From the NCBI RefSeq assembly GCF_900187125.1, contig NZ_LT906468.1:3410001-3474000 (forward strand): a stretch of 64,000 bases of DNA. The letters are read 5' to 3'. This DNA comes from Sphingobacterium mizutaii. GTDB lineage: Bacteria > Bacteroidota > Bacteroidia > Sphingobacteriales > Sphingobacteriaceae. A program made the position numbers and the translations under genes. A model generated the notes under the pieces. That model was not told the origin of the DNA. It did not search any database and worked only from the letters and a program-made list of their open reading frames with translations. Below are positions 54,602 to 62,953 of this stretch, piece after piece; the stretch's first letter is position 1, and every line of letters starts with the position of its first letter.

Positions 54602-56536
54602 ATGGCAAAAAAACAAGAAGCAGAAAAAGAGTTAGCGGCGAAAAACGCAGAGCTACAAGGTGCTGACACAAAAGTTGTGAAGGACACTGAAAAGATTGAG
54701 TCTGAGGCAGATTCAAATTTAATCGATGAGATTAAATCAAACACTTGGAGTACTCCATCAGGAGACTTCGACTGGGATCTTGATGAAAAAGCTTTTGGTA
54801 ACTACAGTGATGCAGAACGTACTAAACTAGAAGAGCAGTACGCTGGCACATTCAACCAAATCAATCAAGGTGAGATTATTGAAGGTATCGTGGTATCGAT
54901 CAATAACAAAGATGTTGTTTTAAACATCGGTTTCAAATCAGACGGTCTAGTAGCATTATCTGAGTTCCGTGACTTACCTGACTTAAAAATCGGTGATACG
55001 GTTGATGTATTTGTTGAATCGCAAGAGGATGCAAATGGTCAATTAGTATTATCACGCAAACGTGCTAAAACACAAAAATCTTGGGAAGAGATCAACGAGG
55101 CTTTGGAGAACGACAAAGTTATCGATGGTTTTGTTAAATCACGTACTAAAGGTGGTTTAATTGTAGACATCAAAGGTGTTGAGGCTTTCTTACCAGGATC
55201 TCAAATTGATATCAAACCTATCCGTGACTATGATGTTTACGTAGGTAAAACTATGGAATTCAAAGTTGTTAAGATCAACCATGAATTCAAAAACGTTGTT
55301 GTTTCCCACAAAGTATTGATCGAAGACGATTTGGAAAACCAAAAATCAGAGATCGTTGCGAAATTGGAAAAAGGACAAGTATTGGAAGGTACTGTTAAAA
55401 ATATCACTGACTTCGGTGTGTTCATCGACTTGGGTGGTGTTGACGGATTACTTCACATTACTGACATCTCTTGGGGCCGTATCGAGCATCCAAAAGAGGT
55501 ATTGGCATTAGACCAAACGATCAACGTTGTAGTTCTTGACTTTGATGACGAGAAAAAACGTATCGCATTAGGTTTGAAACAACTTTCAGAGCACCCTTGG
55601 GAATCTTTAGACAAGAACTTAGAAATCGGTTCTAAAGTTAAAGGTAAGATCGTTACTGTAGCTGACTACGGTGCATTCTTAGAAATCATCCCAGGAGTAG
55701 AAGGATTAATCCACGTTTCTGAAATGTCTTGGTCTCAAAACTTACGTTCTCCACAAGAGTTCTTGAAAGTAGGTGACGAAATCGAAGCTGAAATCTTGAC
55801 TTTAGACCGTGAAGAGCGCAAAATGAGCTTAGGTATCAAACAATTGACTCCAGATCCTTGGCAAAACATCACTGAACGTTACCCAGTTGGTTCAAAACAA
55901 TCAGCAGTTGTTAAGAACATGACTAACTTCGGTGTATTCGTTGAGTTAGAAGACGGAATCGACGGTTTAATTCACATTTCTGACCTTTCATGGTCTAAGA
56001 AAGTTAACCACCCTAACGAATTCACTAAAGTTGGTGAAAGATTAGACGTTGTGGTATTAGAATTAGACGAAGAAAACCGCAAGCTTTCATTAGGTCACAA
56101 ACAATTAGAGGAAAACCCTTGGGATACTTTCGAAACAATCTTCACTGAAGGTTCAGTTCACGAAGGTACTGTAATCAAAGTTGGTGACAAAGGTGATATC
56201 GTTGCTTTACAATACGGTGTTGAAGGATTCTGCCCTAACAAACACTCTGTAAAAGAAGACGGATCAGCATTGAAAGTAGACGAAGTTGCTGAGTTCAAAA
56301 TCATCGAATTCAACAAAGAAAACAAACGTCTAGTGATTTCTCACTCTCGTATTTGGGAAGATGCTAAAGCTGAAGCTCGTATCGAAGAGTTCAACGCTCG
56401 TAAAAAAGAAGCTAAAACTGCTAACGCAGCAGTGAAAAAAGTTAAAGATTCAGTTGAGAAATCAACTCTAGGTGATCTTGACGTATTAGCTCAATTGAAA
56501 GAGCAAATGGAAGACAACGAGAAAAAATCTAAATAA
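54602..56536 (+). CDS. rpsA: 30S ribosomal protein S1
   Basis: A 644-residue mRNA-binding ribosomal protein. An acidic N-terminal extension (residues 1-90) precedes six S1 (OB-fold) repeats, starting near 92 (GEIIEGIVVSINNKDVVLNI), 175, 262 (GQVLEGTVKNITDFGVFIDL), 347, 434 and 520. Repeats 3 to 5 are the canonical GxFVDLG-type; the sixth is more divergent. A basic C-tail ends the protein. Codon choice is far more biased (GGT, AAC, CGT) than in neighbours, fitting high expression. A strong terminator follows. Confidence 0.96.
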   Translation: MAKKQEAEKELAAKNAELQGADTKVVKDTEKIESEADSNLIDEIKSNTWSTPSGDFDWDLDEKAFGNYSDAERTKLEEQYAGTFNQINQGEIIEGIVVSINNKDVVLNIGFKSDGLVALSEFRDLPDLKIGDTVDVFVESQEDANGQLVLSRKRAKTQKSWEEINEALENDKVIDGFVKSRTKGGLIVDIKGVEAFLPGSQIDIKPIRDYDVYVGKTMEFKVVKINHEFKNVVVSHKVLIEDDLENQKSEIVAKLEKGQVLEGTVKNITDFGVFIDLGGVDGLLHITDISWGRIEHPKEVLALDQTINVVVLDFDDEKKRIALGLKQLSEHPWESLDKNLEIGSKVKGKIVTVADYGAFLEIIPGVEGLIHVSEMSWSQNLRSPQEFLKVGDEIEAEILTLDREERKMSLGIKQLTPDPWQNITERYPVGSKQSAVVKNMTNFGVFVELEDGIDGLIHISDLSWSKKVNHPNEFTKVGERLDVVVLELDEENRKLSLGHKQLEENPWDTFETIFTEGSVHEGTVIKVGDKGDIVALQYGVEGFCPNKHSVKEDGSALKVDEVAEFKIIEFNKENKRLVISHSRIWEDAKAEARIEEFNARKKEAKTANAAVKKVKDSVEKSTLGDLDVLAQLKEQMEDNEKKSK

Positions 56537-56560
56537 TTTTAGATTTCTCTAAATACTTCG

Positions 56561-56594
56561 AAGCCCCGATTGCAAAATCGGGGCTTTATTTTTT
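56561..56594 (+). terminator. Terminator of rpsA
   Basis: An 11-bp stem AAGCCCCGATT/AATCGGGGCTT (56561-56571 with 56576-56586) has loop GCAA and a run of T. Confidence 0.9.
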
Positions 56595-56600
56595 TTAGAC

Positions 56601-56785
56601 ATGAGATGGGAGATATGAGATGTGAGAATATTATTTTTTGAATGTAGAATAAGGGATTTAGGTAGTGAGATGAGTGATTGTAAAAGATTAGATATAGATG
56701 TTCAAAGTCTTATTACATTTTGCATATCTTTAACTTGAGAAGTTTAATATCTCAATACTCATATCTAAAATCTCATATCTAAAAA
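56601..56785. repeat. Heptamer-phased inverted repeat element B
   Basis: Left arm: GAG at 56603, 56610, 56617 and 56624, every 7 bp (units ATGAGAT, GGGAGAT, ATGAGAT, GTGAGAA). Right arm: CTC/CTA at 56751, 56758, 56765, 56772 and 56779, every 7 bp. The arms are inverse complements over about 30 bp (left AGACATGAGAT against the complement AGATATGAGAT). The 120-bp middle is AT-rich without a gene. The right arm ends just before the rhodanese ATG, so it lies in that gene's leader. Confidence 0.7.
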
Positions 56786-56789
56786 ACCC

Positions 56790-57620
56790 ATGAGAACAGC
56801 AGCGCTAATCAGTACCGACGAGGCCCTCAAATTGATCAATGAGGAGCATGCCTTAGTTTTGGATGCCACTATCGATAAGGTCAACCAGAAGATAGACAAC
56901 ACGAATTTGGAACTGTTGCCAAACAGTTTGTTTTTGGATATAGAAGGTTCTTTTTCGGATCACCATAGCCCCTATCCGCATACGATGCTTTCGGCTCAGC
57001 AATTCAGCAAGGAAGCACAAAAATTGGGCATCAACCAAGATTCTACCTTGATTATCTATGATCGTTGGGGTGTCTATTCCAGCCCAAGGGCATGGTGGAT
57101 GTTCAGGTATATGGGATTGGACAAGGTTTATGTGCTTAATGGTGGTCTGCCGGCTTGGAAAGCTGCAGGTTTGCCCATCGATAAGCAGTTCGCCGAAGCT
57201 GCCAGCTTAGGCAACTTCAAGGCAAAGCCCAATTATGAATGGTTTATCACGAAGGAGGAACTGGTAGAGCGCCTTGGTGATGACGATATCAGCATTACCG
57301 ATGCTAGATCTTCTGGACGGTTCCATGGCACTGCTCCTGAACCTAGACCGGGTCTGCGATCAGGACATATCCCAGGATCAAAGAACCTACCCTTTGATCA
57401 GGTACTGGATGGCATTCAATATCAGGACAAGGAAGAACTGGAACGTTTGTTTGAGGGTAAGATCGATAGCGCAAAGCAAAATATATTTACCTGCGGTTCG
57501 GGGGTTTCTGCAGCAATCATAGCATTGGCTGCCTATGAACTTGGAAATGACTATGTAACTATTTTTGATGGCTCCTGGAGTGAATGGGGAGCAGATGAGA
57601 ATACTTTAGTGAGTAAATAA
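56790..57620 (+). CDS. Sulfurtransferase (3-mercaptopyruvate sulfurtransferase / rhodanese type)
   Basis: A 276-residue protein of two tandem rhodanese domains. The first (about residues 1-130) is the inactive structural one (LILYDRWGVYSSPRAWWMFR-like segment); the second (about 145-276) carries the active-site loop TCGSGVSAAI with the sulfur-carrying Cys near 232. CGSGVS/T is the loop type of mercaptopyruvate sulfurtransferases rather than thiosulfate rhodaneses. DGSWSEWG near the C-terminus is also typical. The stop codon TAA is in register with the 7-bp units of element C. Cytosolic; involved in sulfur or cyanide handling. Confidence 0.9.
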   Translation: MRTAALISTDEALKLINEEHALVLDATIDKVNQKIDNTNLELLPNSLFLDIEGSFSDHHSPYPHTMLSAQQFSKEAQKLGINQDSTLIIYDRWGVYSSPRAWWMFRYMGLDKVYVLNGGLPAWKAAGLPIDKQFAEAASLGNFKAKPNYEWFITKEELVERLGDDDISITDARSSGRFHGTAPEPRPGLRSGHIPGSKNLPFDQVLDGIQYQDKEELERLFEGKIDSAKQNIFTCGSGVSAAIIALAAYELGNDYVTIFDGSWSEWGADENTLVSK

Positions 57621-57783
57621 TAATTAGATATTAGTATCTAGTATTTAGTATTTAGACTTTTCTGCAAGCTGTATAAGGAATTTTAAATATTCAACTTCCT
57701 TTTTATTAAAGATAATATAGCCTTTGCTATTCTTTCAATCGCTGTCTAACTACTAAATACTAACTACTAAATACTTAATACTA
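57618..57783. repeat. Heptamer-phased inverted repeat element C
   Basis: Left arm: TAG every 7 bp at 57625, 57632, 57639, 57646 and 57653, with the TAA stop of the rhodanese at 57618 also in phase. Right arm: CTA at 57746, 57753, 57760 and 57767, CTT at 57774, CTA at 57781. The last is the TAG stop of the convergent pirin gene read on the minus strand. The arms are inverse complements from TTTAGAC (57651-57657) and GTCTAAC (57744-57750) outward. The 86-bp middle is AT-rich. Confidence 0.75.
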
Positions 57784-58653
57784 TCTTACTGGAAGCGGCA
57801 CATAGCCGTCATCGCCTGGTACTTTGGGGAATTCATGGTTGATCCATTTTTCTTTGGCTTCATCGATTGTACTTTTATCGCTGGCTACAAAGTTCCAAGA
57901 GATAAAACGTTCTTCTGGGAAGGGTTCTCCTCCGAATATATAGACGGTTGTTCCGGCTTTCATTTCAAAGGTACATAGATGTGCGTCTAAGGTTATCAAG
58001 ATCTGCTTTGGACCGTAGTTAAAGCCATTGCTATCAACCTCTCCTTCTAGGATATACAGACCGCTTTCGCCGTACAACTCTCCTCTAATATCTATTAAGG
58101 CATCTTTCTCGGCTTTAACTTCAATCATGTAAAGTTTGCTGTAAACAGGGACTGGCGATTTCTTACCGAAGGCTTCACCAGCGATCAGTTTGTAGGCAAC
58201 ATCGCCATCTTTCCAAGTGGGTATTTCATTGGCTTCAGTATGGTGGAATTCAGGTTCCATAAACTCTAGGTCTTTTGGTAGTGCTACCCAGATCTGCAAG
58301 CCATGGAGATATTTATCCTTTTGGCGAAGGTATTCGGGTGTTCTTTCGGAATGGACTACACCCTTCCCTGCCGTCATCCAGTTGACTGCACCGGGTTTGA
58401 TTTCCATGGCAGTACCTAGACTATCACGATGAAAGATCGAACCATCAAACAGATAGGTCAAGGTAGACAAACCTATATGAGGATGGGGTCCAACATCCAA
58501 ATTCTCATGGTCTGCTAAACAAGCAGGGCCCATATGATCTATAAACACAAAAGGGCCAATGGAACGTTTCTGACGGAAAGGCAATAACCTGCCTACCATA
58601 AAGTTTCCGATGTTGGCTGCTGTTTCTTCTCTGATGAAATCAATATTTGACAT
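57781..58653 (-). CDS. Pirin family protein
   Basis: A 290-residue bicupin. The N-terminal cupin has the metal-binding motif DVGPHPHIGLSTLTYLFDGS (about residues 52-71; two His) and GSIFHRDSLG, with HSERTP near 101 giving the remaining ligands. The C-terminal cupin covers about 165-270. Pirins bind Fe(II) and some act as quercetinases; others influence redox enzymes. The stop codon coincides with the last 7-bp unit of element C. Upstream on the same strand lies hutG, 36 bp away, so it may share the hut transcript. Confidence 0.9.
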   Translation of the reverse strand: MSNIDFIREETAANIGNFMVGRLLPFRQKRSIGPFVFIDHMGPACLADHENLDVGPHPHIGLSTLTYLFDGSIFHRDSLGTAMEIKPGAVNWMTAGKGVVHSERTPEYLRQKDKYLHGLQIWVALPKDLEFMEPEFHHTEANEIPTWKDGDVAYKLIAGEAFGKKSPVPVYSKLYMIEVKAEKDALIDIRGELYGESGLYILEGEVDSNGFNYGPKQILITLDAHLCTFEMKAGTTVYIFGGEPFPEERFISWNFVASDKSTIDEAKEKWINHEFPKVPGDDGYVPLPVR

Positions 58654-58689
58654 GTGTCTCCTGTTTTTATGTTTCTTTAAAGTTACATA

Positions 58690-59673
58690 TTATCGCTTAT
58701 TATTCACTAGGCGAAAAATGAGATCAGCGGCCAACTTTGTCGTCCTATTGTCAATATCATAAAGGGGATTAATTTCTGCGAAGTCTATGCATTTGAGATT
58801 TGGGAGATTCATTATGCTTTTGAATATTTGCTGAAAGCCATGGTCAGGAACAATTCCATTGAACGCTAGCGCACTCACTCCAGGCGCATAGGATGCAGCA
58901 AAAACATCCATATCCACTGTAAGGTAGATTGCGTCCGTCTGTTCGGCAAAGGATTGTATCTGTGCAATGACCTTATCGATATTTCCTGGAAAGATTTCTT
59001 CTCGTTTGATAACCTGTACGCCTTTTTCTTTTGCATAGTTGAACAAGGCTTGGGTATTGCTGATATCTTGGATACCTATGGCTAGGTAACTAGGTTCGAA
59101 GCCTTCTTTTGCAGCATCTTGAAAAATCTGATAGAATCCAGTTCCTGAATTCCCTTGATTATTCGCTAAATTCCGTATATCAAAGTGTGCATCCAGATTG
59201 ATCACGCCGAGCTTTTTAGATTTACTATGGGCTTTCAGTCCATTAAAATGACCATATGTCACTTCATGACCACCTCCTAAGACAATGGGGAAACCGCCAT
59301 GATCAAGGATCTGGGCTACTCTTTTGCCGAGTTCATTTTGTGCAGCTTCCATATCTTCAGCAATGCAGATTACATCGCCAGCATCGGCTAATTTAACTTC
59401 AGCTTGCAAATGGTTTGGGAGTCCTGCGAGTACCTTGCGTAAAGCCGCCGGTGCATCCTTCGCTCCTATTCGTCCTTGATTTCGCTTAACTCCTTCATCA
59501 CAACAGAATCCCAAGAACACAATCTGCTTTTCAAGAGAAGGAAGATCAGTGTCTAAGTCAATGCAGGTCATCAATTGATGCCAACGAAGAAATTCAGGAG
59601 TTTCGCCATCGATTCGGCCAGTCCATATCTGTTTTTCAGAAGGCTTGTAAAAAACATTACCTAGTGCTTCCAT
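58690..59673 (-). CDS. hutG: Formimidoylglutamase
   Basis: A 327-residue arginase-superfamily enzyme hydrolysing N-formimino-glutamate to glutamate and formamide, the last step of this hut branch. The manganese site motifs are VLGGGHEVTYGHFNGL (about residues 130-145), VINLDAHFDIRNLANN (about 155-170) and LTVDMDVFAASYAPG (about 253-267), with the expected Asp/His ligands. ATG 59673 is preferred; a TTG five codons upstream overlaps the end of hutU. Last enzyme of the hutHIUG operon. Confidence 0.92.
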   Translation of the reverse strand: MEALGNVFYKPSEKQIWTGRIDGETPEFLRWHQLMTCIDLDTDLPSLEKQIVFLGFCCDEGVKRNQGRIGAKDAPAALRKVLAGLPNHLQAEVKLADAGDVICIAEDMEAAQNELGKRVAQILDHGGFPIVLGGGHEVTYGHFNGLKAHSKSKKLGVINLDAHFDIRNLANNQGNSGTGFYQIFQDAAKEGFEPSYLAIGIQDISNTQALFNYAKEKGVQVIKREEIFPGNIDKVIAQIQSFAEQTDAIYLTVDMDVFAASYAPGVSALAFNGIVPDHGFQQIFKSIMNLPNLKCIDFAEINPLYDIDNRTTKLAADLIFRLVNNKR

Positions 59674-59680
59674 AGCAGGT

Positions 59681-61693
59681 TTATTCAAATAGGTTATCTA
59701 TTAATTGGTCATCTACTAATTCTGCTTTGGTAACTTTAAGCGTAGATGTCCTTTCCAATTCAGTCTCAATGGCGCTGATGGCTTCCTTATTTCTAGCCCA
59801 TGCTCTTCTGGCAATACCATTATTGACATCAAAGAAAAGCATTTGCTTTAATTTACGATCGCTAGCTTCCGAACCATCTAAGACCATTCCGAAACCACCA
59901 TTGATTACTTCTCCCCAGCCTACTCCACCACCATTGTGGATCGACACCCAAGTAGCACCACGGAAGCTATCTCCGATAACGTTATGGATAGCCATATCGG
60001 CTGTAAATTTACTGCCATCGTAAATATTGCTAGTCTCACGATAAGGTGAGTCGGTACCACTCACATCGTGATGGTCACGGCCTAAAACGACTGGTGCGGA
60101 TAATCGACCATCATCGACTGCTTGATTGAAAGCTTCCGCAATTCGCATCCTACCCAATGCATCTGCATAGAGGATACGAGCTTGCGAACCCACCACCAAT
60201 TTATTGTTCTCCGCTTCGGAGATCCATTTGATATTATCTTCCATCTGTTGGACAATCTCGGAGGAGGCATTTTTTTGAAGTTCCTTCATCACTTCCAAGG
60301 CCAATTGATCGGTCAATCGAAGGTCCTCTGCCTTTCCTGATGTACAAACCCATCGAAAAGGACCAAATCCATAATCAAAGCACATAGGCCCAAGGATGTC
60401 CTGCACATAGGAAGGATATTTAAAATCGATTCCATTGCTAGCCATTACATCCGCACCAGCACGACTGGCTTCCAAAAGGAATGCATTCCCATAATCAAAG
60501 AAATAGGTTCCTTTTGCCACATGTCTATTGATAGCATCTGCATGGCGAACCAAGGTCCTTTGGACCTCTTTCTTAAATTGCTCTGGATTATTGGCGATGA
60601 GGTCGTTTGACTCTTCAAAACTTAGATCCACAGGATAATATCCTCCAGACCAAGGATTATGTAATGAGGTCTGATCGGAACCCACTGTAATTGGTATATT
60701 CTGTTTATCAAATTGTTCCCAAACATCAACGATATTACCGATATAAGCTATTGAAATCACTTCTTTCTTAGCCATAGCTGCTTTTACCGCCAAGATTAGA
60801 CCTTCCATATCTTCCAGCAAAAGGTCTACCCAACCTTGCGCATGTCTTTTCCTTGCTGCGGCGGGATTAACTTCCGCACATACGGTGATACAACCAGCAA
60901 TATTACCTGCCTTAGGTTGTGCACCACTCATTCCACCCAAGCCAGATGTCACGAAAACTTTGCCTTGTATTGATTCTCCTTCAGGAAGATGTTTTCTGAA
61001 TGCATTCATCACAGTGATGGTGGTCCCATGAACTATTCCCTGTGGACCAATGTACATATAGGAGCCGGCGGTCATCTGTCCATATTGGGTCACCCCCAAG
61101 GCATTGAATTTTTCCCAATCATCAGGTTTAGAATAATTCGGGATCATCATTCCATTTGTCACGACTACCCTTGGTGCATTTTCAGATGATGGGAAAAGTC
61201 CCATAGGATGCCCAGAATACATGTGCAGGGTTTGCTGCTCGGTCATCTGCGACAAGTATTTCATGGTCAATAGGTATTGTGCCCAGTTTTGGAAAACAGC
61301 GCCATTGCCACCATAAGTGATCAGTTCGTGCGGATGTTGCGCAACTGCAGGATCCAAATTGTTTTGGATCATCAACATGATAGCTGCAGCTTGCTGGCTC
61401 TGTGCTGGATATGCGGAAATAGGCCTTGCATACATTTCGTATTGAGGTCTAAACCGATACATGTAGATACGTCCGTAAGTTCTCAGTTCTTCCAAAAACT
61501 CAGAAGCCAGTTCAGAATGCCATTCTTTTGGAAAATAGCGCAATGCATTTCGAATGGCTAACTTTTCTTCTTCCGGACTTAATATCGCCTTGCGTTTTGG
61601 GGCATGGCTTACTTTATTATCTAGAATAGCTTTTGCAGGTAATTCTGAAGGAATACCCTGCAAGATTGCTTCCTTAAAATCTTTTTCTATCAT
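59681..61693 (-). CDS. hutU: Urocanate hydratase
   Basis: A 670-residue NAD-dependent enzyme converting urocanate to imidazolonepropionate. The start is ATG 61693, four bases after the hutI stop; a longer frame inside hutI is not real. Family landmarks are YGGNGAVFQNWAQYLLTM (about residues 127-144), YSGHPMGLFPSS, VTSGLGGMSGAQPKAGNIAG (about 250-269, the NAD site), and FGPFRWVCTSG near 442 with the active-site Cys. It is about 110 residues longer than the common 555-residue type, as in the long bacteroidetal form. Confidence 0.95.
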   Translation of the reverse strand: MIEKDFKEAILQGIPSELPAKAILDNKVSHAPKRKAILSPEEEKLAIRNALRYFPKEWHSELASEFLEELRTYGRIYMYRFRPQYEMYARPISAYPAQSQQAAAIMLMIQNNLDPAVAQHPHELITYGGNGAVFQNWAQYLLTMKYLSQMTEQQTLHMYSGHPMGLFPSSENAPRVVVTNGMMIPNYSKPDDWEKFNALGVTQYGQMTAGSYMYIGPQGIVHGTTITVMNAFRKHLPEGESIQGKVFVTSGLGGMSGAQPKAGNIAGCITVCAEVNPAAARKRHAQGWVDLLLEDMEGLILAVKAAMAKKEVISIAYIGNIVDVWEQFDKQNIPITVGSDQTSLHNPWSGGYYPVDLSFEESNDLIANNPEQFKKEVQRTLVRHADAINRHVAKGTYFFDYGNAFLLEASRAGADVMASNGIDFKYPSYVQDILGPMCFDYGFGPFRWVCTSGKAEDLRLTDQLALEVMKELQKNASSEIVQQMEDNIKWISEAENNKLVVGSQARILYADALGRMRIAEAFNQAVDDGRLSAPVVLGRDHHDVSGTDSPYRETSNIYDGSKFTADMAIHNVIGDSFRGATWVSIHNGGGVGWGEVINGGFGMVLDGSEASDRKLKQMLFFDVNNGIARRAWARNKEAISAIETELERTSTLKVTKAELVDDQLIDNLFE

Positions 61694-61697
61694 GTTA

Positions 61698-62951
61698 TTA
61701 ATCATTTCTAACAAATACTTCGATTCCATTTTTCCACACGGCCTTTGGCTGTAATCCGCCTTGCAGGTAGGTGATGTTTTGATAATTATCCGTATCGTAT
61801 ACAACGAAATCAGCCAGTTTTCCTTCCATCAATCGTCCCCTATCGTCCAAATTCAAGGCCTTAGCAGCCCTGTAGGTTATCCCTGCCAATACCTCAGCAT
61901 TGCTAAGCTTTTCCATCGTTGCCAAGATACTTGCGCTTTCGATCAATTTACCCATTGGGGCAGAACCAGGGTTCCAATCCGTTGCAATGGCCAAGCTAGC
62001 GCCAGCATCCAATAGCTTCCGCGCTGGGGTAAAGGCACAGCCTATACCTAATGAAGCCGCGGGCAATGCCACCGGAATCACTTCTGAACCTGCCAATAAG
62101 CTGATTTCATTTTCAGTAGAGGCTTCTAAATGATCGGCAGAAACTGCTGCTAATTCAACTGCCAGTTTAGAACCAGAGGTGCTGAATTGATCGGCATGGA
62201 CCGTAAGATCAAAGCCCATTTCTTTGGCTTTCTGGTAATATGGTAAGATTTGTTCCGCCGAGAAGGCACTCTTCTCAACAAAGGCATCGATCCGATTGGT
62301 TAAATTCTCAGACTTAAGGATAGGGAAGAGTTTCTCCCCCATTTCAAAAAGATAATCTTCGGCATTCCCTTCATGATCCTTAGGATGCATGTGAGCAGCA
62401 AGGCAGGTCGAAACCAGATCTACATAAGAGGATTGGTTTGCCTCTTTGATGGCACGAAGGGTTTTCAATTCCTCTTCCACTTGAAGACCATAGCCGCTCT
62501 TAACCTCCACAGTCGTTATACCTTGTCTCAACAGGGCATCAGCACGTTTCAGGGTCAAAGCTTTTAATTCTTCTTGGCTACAAGCACGAGTATGTTTTAC
62601 GGTGCTCCAGATACCGCCACCAGCTTCTGCTATTTCTAGGTATGAGCTTCCGGCATTACGCATGGCAAAGTCATTAGCTCGGTTTCCACCGAAGGCGATA
62701 TGGGTATGGCAATCTATATATCCAGGAAGAGCAACAAAATCGCCTTTCAGTTCAACGATTTCAATATCCTTTGGCAAAGCCTCTTTCAGGCCATTAAAAT
62801 CGCCTACAATGCTTATTTTACCATCAACGACATAAATACCTGCTTGTTCTATGATTTCCAATTGTTCGTCTTTTAAAGCACCCTTCAGCGGCAAATGCTG
62901 CATAGTCAGCACTTGTTTGAATGATCCTATTAACTTTCCGTTCTCTTTCAT
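61698..62951 (-). CDS. hutI: Imidazolonepropionase
   Basis: A 417-residue amidohydrolase-fold enzyme opening the imidazolone ring to N-formimino-glutamate. The metal-binding motif PGYIDCHTHIAFGGNRANDF (about residues 70-89) has His-X-His; TVEVKSGYGLQVEEELK (about 148-164) and DLTVHADQFSTSG (about 245-257) bear further ligands; IATDWNPGSAPMG near 323 has the catalytic Asp. The start is ATG 62951; a TTG two codons earlier overlaps the hutH stop. Confidence 0.95.
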   Translation of the reverse strand: MKENGKLIGSFKQVLTMQHLPLKGALKDEQLEIIEQAGIYVVDGKISIVGDFNGLKEALPKDIEIVELKGDFVALPGYIDCHTHIAFGGNRANDFAMRNAGSSYLEIAEAGGGIWSTVKHTRACSQEELKALTLKRADALLRQGITTVEVKSGYGLQVEEELKTLRAIKEANQSSYVDLVSTCLAAHMHPKDHEGNAEDYLFEMGEKLFPILKSENLTNRIDAFVEKSAFSAEQILPYYQKAKEMGFDLTVHADQFSTSGSKLAVELAAVSADHLEASTENEISLLAGSEVIPVALPAASLGIGCAFTPARKLLDAGASLAIATDWNPGSAPMGKLIESASILATMEKLSNAEVLAGITYRAAKALNLDDRGRLMEGKLADFVVYDTDNYQNITYLQGGLQPKAVWKNGIEVFVRND

Positions 62952-62953
62952 GA

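Noticed and set aside
61694..61804. Longer urocanate hydratase reading into hutI
   Set aside because: The extension is the reverse frame overlap with the end of hutI; ATG 61693 directly follows the hutI stop, as expected in a tight operon.
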